NCBI RefSeq assembly: GCF_000425385.1
Contig: NZ_AUDI01000001.1
Coordinates: 434,001-498,000 of the forward strand
Direction of reading: 5' to 3'
Length of the DNA: 64,000 bases
Origin: Pseudoduganella violaceinigra DSM 15887
GTDB lineage: Bacteria; Pseudomonadota; Gammaproteobacteria; Burkholderiales; Burkholderiaceae_D
Below, in pieces: positions 8,965 through 19,968 of the stretch. How positions within the stretch are numbered: position 1 is the stretch's first letter; each line of letters opens with the position of its first letter. The translations under genes were made by a program, and so were the position numbers. The notes under the pieces were generated by a model, which was not told the DNA's origin, made no database searches, and was given only the letters and a program-made list of their open reading frames with translations.

Positions 8965-9362
8965 TCTTCGTCTTTATTCTCGTCGAAGTCGGCGGCGCGC
9001 GTGGCGTTGGCCTTGTCGATCAATGCGGACATCGCCATGCCGCGCGAGGCGGACATGTCGTGCAGGAAGTGCAGCTGCGGCAGCGTGTGGATGTGCAGGC
9101 GCTTGCCCAGCTGGTTGCGCAGGTAGCCGGCGGCGGCGGCGAGGCCGGCCAGGATGTTCTTGATCGATTCCGGGTCGTCCTTCAGGGTGGTGAAGAATAC
9201 CTTGGCGTGCGCGTAGTCGGGGGTGAGCTGCACTTCCGACAGGGTGATCATGCCCACGCGCGGGTCCTTCACTTCGAAGGCGATCAGCTCCGACAGGTCT
9301 TTCTGGATTTGATCCGCCACGCGCAGGCCGCGCTGGGGGATGGATTTGCTGTGTTTTGCCAT
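8961..9362 (-). CDS. rbfA: 30S ribosome-binding factor RbfA
   Basis: Late 16S rRNA maturation factor of 133 aa that binds the 30S subunit near the central pseudoknot; it is a cold-shock protein in enterobacteria. KH-type fold signatures visible are [37 protein letters not shown] and [19 protein letters not shown]. The C-terminal tail is acidic (DFDENKDEE). The start at 9362 is chosen for AGGA upstream and for fit to family length; the frame stays open 39 codons further but that part is not RbfA-like. It overlaps truB by four bases. Two hairpins lie between it and infB. Confidence 0.97.
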   Translation of the reverse strand: MAKHSKSIPQRGLRVADQIQKDLSELIAFEVKDPRVGMITLSEVQLTPDYAHAKVFFTTLKDDPESIKNILAGLAAAAGYLRNQLGKRLHIHTLPQLHFLHDMSASRGMAMSALIDKANATRAADFDENKDEE

Positions 9363-9387
9363 GATGATTTCCTGTTGAACCGGCACA

Positions 9388-9418
9388 CCGGTGTCTGCCC
9401 CGCAAGGCAAGACACCGG
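9388..9418 (-). promoter_or_regulatory. Hairpin in the rbfA 5' region
   Basis: Nine-base stem CCGGTGTCT/AGACACCGG, continued by GCC/GGC with one bulged base, ending about 25 bases before the rbfA start. No U tract follows, so it looks like a transcript structure rather than a terminator. It could modulate rbfA translation or processing. Confidence 0.4.
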
Positions 9419-9480
9419 AGACGCGGCGGCCACCACTTTTGCAGTGAGGGCCAGTTCCTGCCGCCGTACCGGTTTGCATA

Positions 9481-9533
9481 AAACTAAAAGGCGGGTGCCC
9501 TGCCCCGCCTAAGCGAGGCGGGAAGCACCCGCC
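9481..9533 (-). terminator. Hairpin with U-rich tail between infB and rbfA
   Basis: Two stacked stems: outer GGCGGGTG/CACCCGCC (9490-9497 with 9526-9533) and inner CCCGCCT/AGGCGGG (9504-9510 with 9516-9522). On the minus strand the 3' side continues CTTTTAGTTTTA. It starts 22 bases after the infB stop. It may attenuate read-through into rbfA-truB, since no strong separate promoter for rbfA is evident. Confidence 0.65.
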
Positions 9534-9554
9534 GTGTATCGCGCCGTCCTGCTA

Positions 9555-12440
9555 TTACAGGGTACGGGCGATCTCCTGCACTTCGAACACTTCGAGCACG
9601 TCGCCCACTTCGATGTCGTTGTAGCCCTTCAGGTTCAGACCGCACTCCAGACCGGCGCGTACTTCTTTGGCGTCGTCCTTGAAGCGCTTGAGCGAGTCGA
9701 TCTCGCCGGTCCACACCACGATGTTGTTGCGCAGCAGGCGGACGGAAGACGAACGCTTGACCACACCGTCGGTAACCAGACAGCCGGCGATGGCGCCAAC
9801 CTTGGATACCAGGATGACCTGGCGGATTTCGACCTGGCCGGTAACGTGTTCGCGCTTCTCCGGCGCCAGCATGCCCGACAGTGCCGCTTTGACCTCTTCG
9901 ATCGCATCGTAAATGATGTTGTAGTAGCGGATGTCGACGCCGTTGGTCTCGGCCAGCTTGCGCGCCTGGGCATCGGCACGGGCGTTGAAGCCGATGATAA
10001 CTGCCTTGGACGCGGTCGCCAGGTTGACGTCCGATTCCGTGATGCCGCCCACCGCTGCGTGCACAACCTGGACGCGCACTTCGGAGGTCGACAGTTTCTG
10101 CAGCGAGCCAACCAGCGCTTCCTGCGAACCTTGCACGTCGGTCTTGACGATCAACGGCAGGTTCTTCACTTCGCCTTCGGCCATCTGGTCGAACATGTTC
10201 TCCAGCTTCGCCGCTTGCTGCTTGGCCAGCTTCACGTCGCGGAATTTACCTTGGCGGAACAGGCCGATCTCGCGGGCTTTACGCTCGTCTGCCATGACCA
10301 TCACTTCTTCACCGGCGGCCGGCACTTCGGTCAGGCCTTGGATCTCTACCGGGATCGATGGACCGGCTTCGGCAATCGACTTGCCGTTTTCGTCCAGCAT
10401 CGCACGAACGCGGCCGAAGGACGAACCAGCCAGCACCACGTCGCCGCGGCGCAGGGTACCGGATTGCACCAGGATGGTGGCCACAGGACCGCGCCCTTTG
10501 TCCAGGCGCGCTTCCACCACCAGGCCGCGCGCAGGCGCTTCGACCGGGGCTTTCAGTTCCAGGACTTCAGCTTGCAGCAGCACTTGCTCCAGCAGGTCGT
10601 CGATGCCCTGGCCGGTTTTCGCCGACACCGGTACGAACGGCGAATCGCCGCCGTATTCTTCCGGCACCACTTGCTCGGCCACCAGTTCCTGGGTCACGCG
10701 GTCGACGTTGCCGCCCGGTTTGTCGATCTTGTTGATGGCGACCACCAGCGGTACGCCGGCAGCTTTCGCGTGGGCGATCGCTTCCTTCGTCTGCGGCATC
10801 ACGCCGTCGTCGGCTGCCACCACCAGGATCACGATGTCGGTTGCTTTCGCACCGCGGGCACGCATTGCCGTAAAGGCTTCGTGACCCGGCGTATCGAGGA
10901 AGGTGATGATGCCGCGCGGGGTTTCCACGTGGTAGGCGCCGATGTGCTGGGTAATGCCGCCGGCTTCGCCCGACGCGACTTTGGCGCGGCGGATGTAGTC
11001 CAGCAGGGAGGTTTTACCGTGGTCGACGTGGCCCATCACGGTCACCACTGGTGCGCGCGGGCTTGCTTCGTACTCGGCGTGCTCGCCCTGGTCGGCCAGC
11101 AGCGCTTCCGGATCGTCGACGGCGGCGGCGAAGGCCTTGTGGCCCATCTCTTCCACCACGATCATCGCGGTTTCCTGGTCCAGCACCTGGTTGATGGTGC
11201 ACATCTGGCCCAGCTTCATCAGCTGCTTGATCACCTCGGACGCCTTGACTGCCATCTTGTGCGCCAGTTCGGCCACGGTGATGGTTTCCGGCACGTGCAC
11301 TTCATGCACGATCGCTTCGGTTGGCTGCTGGAAGTTGGTTTCACGGTCGTCATGATGGCTGCCGCGGCGGCCACCTTTGCCGCCCGCGCGCCAGCCGTCA
11401 CGGCCGCCTGCATTGCCGCCGGTGTTGCCACCGCGGCCTTTGCCGGCGCCGCCGCCAGGTGCGCCACGGCGCTTGTCATCCTGCCAGGTCGAGGCCACAT
11501 TGGCCGACTTGATGGATTTCTTGTCGCCTGGCTTCTTGTCGTCTTTCTTGTCGCCGGCTGGAGCAGCTGCGGTCGTCGCCGGCTTCTTGTCCGCTGGCTT
11601 GTGCAGGGTGCCTTCCGCGACTTTCGGCTTGACGGCGGCAGGCGCCGGCTCAGGAGCCTTCATCACGCGGCGCGGCTGGCTCATCATCAGTTTGATCTGG
11701 GCCACTTCGTCCGCGACGGCCTTGCGGGCGCGTTCGGTCGCTTCGGCGCGCTCGGCGGCTTCCTTGGCTGCCAGCTCGTGCTTGCGCTTGGATTCTTCGG
11801 CCGCGGCCAGGCGTTTCTTCTCTTCTTCCTCGGCGGCGGCTTTCTGCGCAACGCCTGCTGCGGCGGCGGCGGCGGCTTTTTCAGCGGCAGCCTTGTCGGC
11901 CGAGGCTTTCTTTGCCTGCTCTTCCGCTACGCGCTTGGCTTCCTCTTCGGCGGCTTTGGCTTGCGCAGCCTTTTCCTCGTCCAGCTTGGCCAGGCGTTCC
12001 TGCTTTTCTTTCAGCTCCGCTTCCTGGCGGGCGATCAGCTCGGCCTGGCGGCGCGCTTCTTCTTCACGGCGCGCCTGTTCGGCGGCGTCGATCACCGGTG
12101 CGGCCGGCTTGGCGCTCGCCGCGGTGGTCAGGTCGTCGCGCTGCACGAAGGTGCGCTTCTTGCGTACTTCGACCTGGATGGTGCGGGCCTTGCCGGAGGC
12201 ATCGGCCTGCTTGATCTCCGTGGTCTCTTTACGGGTCAGGGTGATCTTCTTCTTTTCGCCCGGCTCGGCGCCTGCGCCGTGGGTACGGCGCAGGTGCTCC
12301 AGCAGCTTGTCCTTATCATCTTTTGACAATGGATCTGACGCCGAACTCTTGTCGACGCCAGCAGAACGCAGCTGCGACAGCAGCAAATCTGCAGGCATCT
12401 TCAGTTCGGTGGCAAATTGGGCTACGTTGTTACTCGCCAT
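9555..12440 (-). CDS. infB: Translation initiation factor IF-2
   Basis: GTPase of 961 aa that places initiator fMet-tRNA on the 30S subunit and drives subunit joining. The N-terminal IF2N module ([20 protein letters not shown]) is followed by a second IF-2-associated domain ([20 protein letters not shown]). A long Ala/Glu/Lys-rich helix spans about 140-290 and a Gly/Arg-rich linker about 330-400 (HHDDRETNF ends it). The G domain starts near residue 465 with [16 protein letters not shown], then [16 protein letters not shown] and [11 protein letters not shown]. Domains II-IV follow, ending [20 protein letters not shown]. Only one start is evident, 48 bases after nusA; any IF-2 beta isoform from internal initiation cannot be judged. 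Confidence 0.98.
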   Translation of the reverse strand: MASNNVAQFATELKMPADLLLSQLRSAGVDKSSASDPLSKDDKDKLLEHLRRTHGAGAEPGEKKKITLTRKETTEIKQADASGKARTIQVEVRKKRTFVQRDDLTTAASAKPAAPVIDAAEQARREEEARRQAELIARQEAELKEKQERLAKLDEEKAAQAKAAEEEAKRVAEEQAKKASADKAAAEKAAAAAAAGVAQKAAAEEEEKKRLAAAEESKRKHELAAKEAAERAEATERARKAVADEVAQIKLMMSQPRRVMKAPEPAPAAVKPKVAEGTLHKPADKKPATTAAAPAGDKKDDKKPGDKKSIKSANVASTWQDDKRRGAPGGGAGKGRGGNTGGNAGGRDGWRAGGKGGRRGSHHDDRETNFQQPTEAIVHEVHVPETITVAELAHKMAVKASEVIKQLMKLGQMCTINQVLDQETAMIVVEEMGHKAFAAAVDDPEALLADQGEHAEYEASPRAPVVTVMGHVDHGKTSLLDYIRRAKVASGEAGGITQHIGAYHVETPRGIITFLDTPGHEAFTAMRARGAKATDIVILVVAADDGVMPQTKEAIAHAKAAGVPLVVAINKIDKPGGNVDRVTQELVAEQVVPEEYGGDSPFVPVSAKTGQGIDDLLEQVLLQAEVLELKAPVEAPARGLVVEARLDKGRGPVATILVQSGTLRRGDVVLAGSSFGRVRAMLDENGKSIAEAGPSIPVEIQGLTEVPAAGEEVMVMADERKAREIGLFRQGKFRDVKLAKQQAAKLENMFDQMAEGEVKNLPLIVKTDVQGSQEALVGSLQKLSTSEVRVQVVHAAVGGITESDVNLATASKAVIIGFNARADAQARKLAETNGVDIRYYNIIYDAIEEVKAALSGMLAPEKREHVTGQVEIRQVILVSKVGAIAGCLVTDGVVKRSSSVRLLRNNIVVWTGEIDSLKRFKDDAKEVRAGLECGLNLKGYNDIEVGDVLEVFEVQEIARTL

Positions 12441-12488
12441 TCAGTCCTCTTTTCTATGTGTCTCGATGATAAATAAAGCTGCTACTAC

Positions 12489-14539
<2,051 letters not shown>

Positions 14540-14572
14540 AGAAAATCTCCAGATACTTAAAACGATTCAACC

Positions 14573-14596
14573 AAAAAAAAATGGGCAACTGCCCAT
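14573..14596 (-). terminator. Intrinsic terminator/attenuator in the rimP leader
   Basis: On the minus strand ATGGGCA-GT-TGCCCAT is followed by eight further T residues, ending about 33 bases before the rimP ATG. It lies downstream of the promoter at 14668-14696, so it should stop much of that transcription unless an alternative structure forms. An upstream CATCT in the leader can pair with AGATG at the base of the 5' arm. Confidence 0.75.
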
Positions 14597-14667
14597 CTTT
14601 CGTTACTGCAGCCAGATGAAAGCACTCTCAGCGGAATTACCTGCGAAGAACTTTAACTAGGCTGCTC

Positions 14668-14696
14668 ATTATAGCGCGATATTGATTTCGCTGCAA
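14668..14696 (-). promoter_or_regulatory. Sigma-70 promoter of the rimP-nusA-infB operon
   Basis: Minus strand TTGCAG, 17-base spacer, perfect TATAAT. The predicted start is near 14661, giving a leader of about 120 bases before rimP that contains the terminator at 14573-14596. Confidence 0.8.
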
Positions 14697-14768
14697 TGCC
14701 GCATACCACATCGGATGCGGGTATAACAATAGCAAGGCGCTGAAAATCCAACACCAATCCGGCAGCGC

Positions 14769-14795
14769 GGAGTCAGGGCCCTGGGCTCAGACTCC
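14769..14795. repeat. Short inverted repeat after rluB, possible decayed palindromic element
   Basis: GGAGTC at 14769 pairs with GACTCC at 14790 around an AGGGCCCTGGGCTCA centre. It lies 35 bases downstream of the rluB stop without a U tract. The GGAGTCAG start resembles the core of copy A (GGAGTCAGCTCTGG), so it may be a truncated family member. Confidence 0.4.
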
Positions 14796-14829
14796 GGTAC
14801 GCGACGGTCGCCGGCCCGATTTACGGGCC

Positions 14830-16824
14830 TTAGCCTTTACGCCGGCGCGGCATGCCATGATCGGAGGCGCCGCCGCGCGGCTGGTGCCCGCCGCGGCGCT
14901 GCTGGCCCTGGTTGTGGCCATGCCCCTGGCCGGCGAAACCGAACGTGGTCATCAGGGGATCCGGCTGGCGCGGGCCAGCCTGGCCCTTGCCTTTACCTTT
15001 ACCCTTGCCGCCAGCGGCGCCAGAACCACCACCGGCAGCGCCACGCCCATGGCCACCCTGCTGCTGGTCGCCAAAGCCCGAGCCGCCGCCATGGCGCGGA
15101 GCACCATAAAACGCGCCCTGCCCCTGGCCACGGCCGCCGCGCGGCGCCTGCGGGAACGGATCGGCATTCTTGTTGCTCACATCCATACGATTGCCATTCG
15201 GCTCGCGCTCGCGCTTGCCCTGCCCCAGGCCCGGGCCTTGCCCCTGGCCACCCTGCGGCTTCTTGCCGTCGCCGCCGGCCGCCCCGGCGCCAGCGCCGGC
15301 CTCTTTCTTGAAGCCCACCGCCGTCAGCAGGTCGCGCACGGTGTTTTCTTCCATCTCTTCCCAGCGGCCGCGCTTCAGGTTGCTCGGCAGGGTCAGCGCG
15401 CCGTAACGGGTACGGATCAGGCGCGACACGGTCAGGCCGATCGCTTCGAACATGCGGCGCACCTCGCGGTTACGGCCTTCGCCGATCACCACGCGGTACC
15501 ACTTGTTGACGCCTTCGCCGCCGCCGTCGGCGATCTTGGTGAACTGCGCCAAGCCGTCTTCCAGCTCGACGCCGGCCAGCAGCTTCTGGCGCATGCCTTC
15601 TTCCAGCTCGCCCAGCGTGCGCACGGCGTATTCGCGGTCGATGTTGTAGCGCGGGTGCATCAGGCGGTTGGCCAGGTCACCGGAGGTGGTGAACAGCAGC
15701 AGGCCTTCGGTATTGAAGTCCAGGCGGCCGACGGCCAGCCATTTGCCGGTCTTCATGGTCGGCAGGCGGTCGAACACCGATGGACGGCCGTCCGGGTCGT
15801 CGTGGGACACGATTTCGCCGGCCGGTTTGTGGTAAACCAGCACGCGCGGCGGCTTCTTGGAAACCTTGCGCTGCACCAGCTTGCCGTTGATACGCACCGC
15901 ATCGGTCGGCAGGATGCGCTGGCCGATGTGGGCCGGCTCGCCGTTCACTGACACGCGGCCGGCGATGATCAGTTCTTCCATATCGCGGCGCGAGCCCATG
16001 CCCGCCTCCGCCAGCACTTTGTGCAGCTTCGGTGCGTCGTCTTCCGCGGTCAGGTCGCGGCGCGCCTTGACCGCCTTGCCGGAACCACCCTCGTCGCGGT
16101 CGAACGCGTCCGACGTCACGAAGGAGAACACCGCATCGGCTTCGGACGACTTGTCCTTGTTCTTGATCTTGTTGCCAAAGGCGCCGTGCACGCGCGGCTT
16201 CTGGCCTTGGCCCTTGCCCTCGCCGGCAGGCGCGCCCTGGCCTTCGCCCTGCGCAGGCTTGCCGTGCTTGCGGCCCTTGTGCTTCCCCTGCTTGTCGTGG
16301 CGTTTTTCCGCCGGCACGGCGGCCGGCCATGGGCTGCCGCCTTCGGCAGCACCGGCTTCGCCGGCGGCAGCCGGTTCACCGGCCGACTCCGTGGCAACAG
16401 CGGCGGCAACGGCGGCTTTCTCAGCCTGGCGCAGCGCACGCTGTTCGCGCATCTGGCGCGGGCCGCGCGGCGCACGGCCACGCTCCCTGGACTCCCCGTC
16501 GGCATCGGTGGCAGCTGCGGCAGCAGGCACCGGTGCGGCTTCCACCGCCGGAGCGGCTTCCGCTGCAACCGCCTTCTTGGCGCGCGGCTTCTTCACTGGC
16601 GCGGCGTCGGCGCTGGCGGCAGGCGGCTCGTCCGCCGCAACGTCGGCGGCGGCCGGCTTGCCGGCGGCCGCGCTACGGCGCTTGGGCTTTGGCGTCTCGC
16701 CAGCTGCCAGGGCGGCGGCGTTGTCGGCCTCGATCTGCGCCTTGGTGCGGCGTTTCGGCTTGGCGGGTGCGGCGTCGGCGGTTGCCGGAACGCCGGTTTC
16801 AGGGGTGTTATCAGGCTTGTTCAT
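14830..16824 (-). CDS. rluB: 23S rRNA pseudouridine(2605) synthase RluB with long disordered tails
   Basis: Makes pseudouridine in helix 93 of 23S rRNA. At 664 aa it is about twice the usual catalytic unit. Residues 1-255 are Ala/Lys/Pro-rich and disordered ([20 protein letters not shown] and a His/Lys/Gly block). An S4 RNA-binding domain follows at about 265-330 ([20 protein letters not shown]). The catalytic domain spans about 330-500, with the Asp in [14 protein letters not shown] near residue 367 and later [16 protein letters not shown]. Residues about 510-664 are Gly/Gln/Arg-rich ([21 protein letters not shown]). Such tails occur in betaproteobacterial RluB and probably add RNA affinity. 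It overlaps scpB by 14 bases, implying coupling. Confidence 0.96.
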   Translation of the reverse strand: MNKPDNTPETGVPATADAAPAKPKRRTKAQIEADNAAALAAGETPKPKRRSAAAGKPAAADVAADEPPAASADAAPVKKPRAKKAVAAEAAPAVEAAPVPAAAAATDADGESRERGRAPRGPRQMREQRALRQAEKAAVAAAVATESAGEPAAAGEAGAAEGGSPWPAAVPAEKRHDKQGKHKGRKHGKPAQGEGQGAPAGEGKGQGQKPRVHGAFGNKIKNKDKSSEADAVFSFVTSDAFDRDEGGSGKAVKARRDLTAEDDAPKLHKVLAEAGMGSRRDMEELIIAGRVSVNGEPAHIGQRILPTDAVRINGKLVQRKVSKKPPRVLVYHKPAGEIVSHDDPDGRPSVFDRLPTMKTGKWLAVGRLDFNTEGLLLFTTSGDLANRLMHPRYNIDREYAVRTLGELEEGMRQKLLAGVELEDGLAQFTKIADGGGEGVNKWYRVVIGEGRNREVRRMFEAIGLTVSRLIRTRYGALTLPSNLKRGRWEEMEENTVRDLLTAVGFKKEAGAGAGAAGGDGKKPQGGQGQGPGLGQGKREREPNGNRMDVSNKNADPFPQAPRGGRGQGQGAFYGAPRHGGGSGFGDQQQGGHGRGAAGGGSGAAGGKGKGKGKGQAGPRQPDPLMTTFGFAGQGHGHNQGQQRRGGHQPRGGASDHGMPRRRKG

Positions 16825-17542
16825 TATTCGTTTCTGCTAAGGGCTCGACGTTTTCGAGCGCCGGGTCGTCTGTTACCAACGGCGCCTCGTCCGGCGTCGC
16901 CTCGTTCTCTTCTACAGCTTGTGCTTCCAATGCCGCTTTCTCGAAGTTCTCTGTCAGCCTTGCCTCCAGCACTTCCAGCGGATTTTCATTCTGTGTATCG
17001 CTGATCTGCTGCAGCGGCGGCAGTTGCGACAACGATGCCAGCCCCAGGTCATCCAGGAACTGCTTGGTGGTGCCCAGCAAGGCCGGGCGGCCCAACACAT
17101 CGCGGTAGCCGACCGTATCGACCCAGCCGCGGTCTTCCAGCATCTTGATCGTCTGCGAATTCACCGCAACGCCGCGGATTTCCTCGATATCGCCCCGGGT
17201 GACCGGCTGCCGGTAAGCGATGATGGCCAGGGTTTCCAGGGTGGCGCGCGAATACTTCTGCGGCTTTTCCGGATTCAGGCGATCCAGGTACAACTTCATT
17301 TCGGGCCGGCTCTGGAAGCGCCAGCCGCTGGACAGGCTGACCACCTCGATGCCGCGTCCCTGCCAATCCAGGCGCAACTCTTCCAACAATTCCTTGATCG
17401 TATCGGCGCCAACCCCCACGCCGAGTGCGTTGCCCTGGTCGTCGGTTTCGACGTACAGCTTTTTCAGGCTGTGGATCGATAAGGGTTCACGGGCGCATAG
17501 CAGCGCGGCTTCGAGGACTTTCTTAGCCTCTACATTATCCAT
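16811..17542 (-). CDS. scpB: SMC-ScpAB condensin subunit ScpB
   Basis: Protein of 243 aa that works with SMC and ScpA in chromosome compaction and segregation. Tandem winged-helix domains are visible: [20 protein letters not shown] at the start, and [20 protein letters not shown] with [20 protein letters not shown] in the second. [20 protein letters not shown] is the usual end of the conserved part. The last 70 residues or so are acidic and variable. It overlaps rluB by 14 bases. scpA is not in the window. Confidence 0.96.
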   Translation of the reverse strand: MDNVEAKKVLEAALLCAREPLSIHSLKKLYVETDDQGNALGVGVGADTIKELLEELRLDWQGRGIEVVSLSSGWRFQSRPEMKLYLDRLNPEKPQKYSRATLETLAIIAYRQPVTRGDIEEIRGVAVNSQTIKMLEDRGWVDTVGYRDVLGRPALLGTTKQFLDDLGLASLSQLPPLQQISDTQNENPLEVLEARLTENFEKAALEAQAVEENEATPDEAPLVTDDPALENVEPLAETNNEQA

Positions 17543-17718
17543 ACACTAACGGTAGAAAAAACCATGCAAGAAGGCGCCGGACCGCTGCGCGCCGGGGCGA
17601 GAGTCTCAGATGGAGAACGTTTTCAGGGCGAAAACAAGGCTGGTGACGGGCACCGCTTCATCCAACTAAGCCAATTGTACCTGATAAAACCGGGAAGAAG
17701 TGTAAACGCCTGTATCAC

Positions 17719-18735
17719 TCAAGCGGCCAGGCGCTCGGAAAGAATGGCTGAAACACCAACGAAAGCCGGATACTCAGCAGTGATCACATAGGTGGGGATG
17801 GCCGCCAGATACGCGCGGAAACGGCCTTTCTCCTCGAAACGGGCACGGAAACCGGAGCGGTCGAAGCGCTCGCCCAGGCGCGGCACGATGCCGCCGCCAA
17901 TATAGATACCGCCGGTCGCCCCCAGGGTCACACCCAGGTTGCCGGCGATGGTGCCCAGCATGGTGCAGAAAAATTCGATCGCCGCATCGCACAGCGGGCA
18001 TTCGCCGGCCAGCGCGCGGCGGGCGATTTCCGGCGCCGGCAGCATCGGCTCCGCATGGCCGCGCTGCGCCACCAGGGCGCGGTAAATCAGCTCGATGCCG
18101 ACACCCGACAGCAGGCGCTCGGCGGACACATGGGAAAACTCGGTCCAGGCGTACTGCAGGATCGCCACCTCGTCCGGATTCATGGGCGGGAAGCTGACAT
18201 GGCCGCCCTCGCTCAGCAGTGCGGTCCAGCCGGAGGCCGACGGAATCAGGCCCGACACGCCCAGGCCGGTACCGGCGCCGATCAAGCCCAGCGGCGCGCC
18301 CGCTTGCGACTGGCCGCCGCCGACCTGGCGCTTCTGGTGTTCGGCCAGCAGCGGCAACGCACGCGCCAGCGCCGTGAAATCATTGGCCACCACCAGCACC
18401 TCGAAGCCCACCGCCAGGCGCAGCACCTCGATCGAGAATGCCCAATGATGGTTGGTCATCTTGACGAAATCGCCATTGACGGGATTCGCAATCGCAATCG
18501 CCCCGTGGCGAATGCCCGCACCGGCCACGGCAAGCACGTCCGGCAACGCCAGATACGCCATCAGCGCATCGGCCAGCGAGGGATAGGCGGCACAGGCCAA
18601 GACGTGGATATGTTCGATCCTGCCGGGCGCCAGCTCCAGCGCAAACCGGGCATTGGTACCACCCACATCGGCCAGCAGGCGCGGGCTTGGGAAGGCAGCA
18701 GGCATTGCGGAATGGATCTGGGCAGTCATGGGCAC
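17719..18735 (-). CDS. glk: Glucokinase
   Basis: ATP-dependent kinase that makes glucose 6-phosphate in the cytoplasm; 338 aa. [14 protein letters not shown] at about residue 20 is the phosphate-binding loop. [16 protein letters not shown] carries the catalytic Asp. [14 protein letters not shown] and [17 protein letters not shown] are the other bacterial Glk signatures; the [11 protein letters not shown] stretch is also typical. The start is uncertain between 18735 and an ATG two codons later at 18729, and no strong RBS is visible for either. It lies upstream of scpB on the same strand with a 176-base gap. I see nothing definite in that gap. Confidence 0.95.
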   Translation of the reverse strand: MPMTAQIHSAMPAAFPSPRLLADVGGTNARFALELAPGRIEHIHVLACAAYPSLADALMAYLALPDVLAVAGAGIRHGAIAIANPVNGDFVKMTNHHWAFSIEVLRLAVGFEVLVVANDFTALARALPLLAEHQKRQVGGGQSQAGAPLGLIGAGTGLGVSGLIPSASGWTALLSEGGHVSFPPMNPDEVAILQYAWTEFSHVSAERLLSGVGIELIYRALVAQRGHAEPMLPAPEIARRALAGECPLCDAAIEFFCTMLGTIAGNLGVTLGATGGIYIGGGIVPRLGERFDRSGFRARFEEKGRFRAYLAAIPTYVITAEYPAFVGVSAILSERLAA

Positions 18736-18887
18736 AAGCTGTGAAGTTGAACCTTAATGCTAAGGGATACATTAGCCAAGACGCAAGGACTTCTTTGTAG
18801 TTTGAGTACAAGACGCAGGCAAAACACCTTTGAATACTACATTTCGGGAAATGATCAAGGTAGTATGACTACTACAGCTCGCGTAAA

Positions 18888-18971
18888 AAAGCCGGTGTCA
18901 GCTCTGGCAATCGGACATAAAGCGCACGTTCGTGCGCTTTATGTCCGATTGCCAGAGCTGACACCGGCTTT
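18888..18971. repeat. Dispersed palindromic element, copy C (perfect 41-bp arms)
   Basis: Perfect inverted repeat: arms 18888-18928 and 18931-18971 are fully complementary over 41 bases with a 2-base centre. The arm begins AAAGCCGGTGTCAGCTCTGG, shares the core of copies A and B, and ends in GCGCACG. It lies between the 5' region of glk and the stop of the DedA-rhodanese gene, 12 bases from that stop, and so would form the 3' hairpin of that gene's mRNA. Confidence 0.95.
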
Positions 18972-18982
18972 AATATTGCTAC

Positions 18983-19939
18983 TTAGTGACGGGAGTCGGC
19001 GGCAATTTCCAGCGACGCGCTGTCGCTGCGGAAGGCGGTGTTCCAGGCATCCAGCCCGCCGTGCAGGGGCTTGGCGCGCTTGTAGCCGTGCGAGTGCAGC
19101 TGCTTGGCCACCTTGGCCGCGGTGACGTCGTTCGGGCAGCTGCAGTAGACGATGATGTGGCGGTCTTTAGGCAGGGCCTTGATGACCGCCAGCGGGTCGC
19201 TCGATCCCACCAGCAGCGCGCCCGGTACCGGCGGGTCCAGCATTTGCGCGGTGGCGCTGCGGGCGTCCACCATCACCGGGTCGTGGCCGGCGTCCAGCAG
19301 TTCCCGCAATTCGTCAATGCTGATGCGTTCGGTCTGCATCGCTTTCTGGAAGCGCCGGCGTTCGATGAACTTGGCCAGGACGAACAGGCCCAGCAGGATG
19401 GCCAGCACCGTCAGCGCGGTCGAGCCCATGGTCGACAGCACGTCCAGCACCTTGTCGACATCGGCATGGAAATAGGCGCCGATGGCCAGGCCGGCCGCGC
19501 TCCACAGCAGGCCGCCCAGCAGGCTGAAACCGAGGAAGGTGGGCATGGTCGTGCCCAGCGCGCCCGCCATCGGCGGCGCAATGGTGTTGAAGCCGGGGAT
19601 GAACTTGGCCACCACCATCGACTTCGGCCCCCATTTGCGGAAATTGTCTTCCGTCTGGCTGACGCAATAATCGGGCGAGAGGGAAATTTTGCACAGCAGC
19701 TTGAGGATGCGCCGCCCGAAACGGCGCCCGGCGCGGAACCAGAAGTAATCGCTGAGCAGACAGGCCAGCATGGCCACGCCCAGGATCACGGGGAACGGGG
19801 TGCCGCCGTCGACGGCCAGCGCTCCCGCCACAATCAGGATTGGGTAGGCCGGGATCGGCAACCCCATCTGTTCGACCAGCACCACGGCAAAGACGATCAG
19901 GACTCCATACTGCTGCAACAAGGTAATTAGGTTAGCCAT
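18983..19939 (-). CDS. DedA-family membrane protein fused to a rhodanese domain
   Basis: Protein of 318 aa. The first 190 residues or so are a DedA/SNARE-associated domain with several membrane segments. These include VLIVFAVVLVEQMGLPIPAY and a conserved loop SMVVAKFIPGFNTIAPPMAG whose Arg/Lys-Pro-Gly pattern is typical of DedA. A basic linker (KFIERRRFQKAM) leads to a cytoplasmic rhodanese domain, about residues 205-300. It includes DPVMVDARS and the active-site loop VYCSCPNDVTAAKVA, with Cys in place. DedA proteins act in lipid flipping and membrane homeostasis; rhodanese modules carry persulfide sulfur. The start at 19939 (MANLITLLQQYG) is preferred over a position seven codons upstream. 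Confidence 0.9.
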   Translation of the reverse strand: MANLITLLQQYGVLIVFAVVLVEQMGLPIPAYPILIVAGALAVDGGTPFPVILGVAMLACLLSDYFWFRAGRRFGRRILKLLCKISLSPDYCVSQTEDNFRKWGPKSMVVAKFIPGFNTIAPPMAGALGTTMPTFLGFSLLGGLLWSAAGLAIGAYFHADVDKVLDVLSTMGSTALTVLAILLGLFVLAKFIERRRFQKAMQTERISIDELRELLDAGHDPVMVDARSATAQMLDPPVPGALLVGSSDPLAVIKALPKDRHIIVYCSCPNDVTAAKVAKQLHSHGYKRAKPLHGGLDAWNTAFRSDSASLEIAADSRH

Positions 19940-19968
19940 AGTCCCACTATGGTAGCGCAAATCAGCGC

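Noticed and set aside
9534..12326. Long plus-strand frame opposite infB
   Set aside because: Antisense shadow; IF-2 is unmistakable on the minus strand.
17543..17718. Sigma-70 promoter for scpB around TACAAT near 17677
   Set aside because: The -10 is acceptable but the only good -35 (TTTACA) is 21 bases away, which is too far, and nothing else in the gap is convincing.
18736..18887. Possible small gene upstream of glk
   Set aside because: Only short frames without RBS. The interval holds 5' flanking sequence and the start of palindromic copy C.
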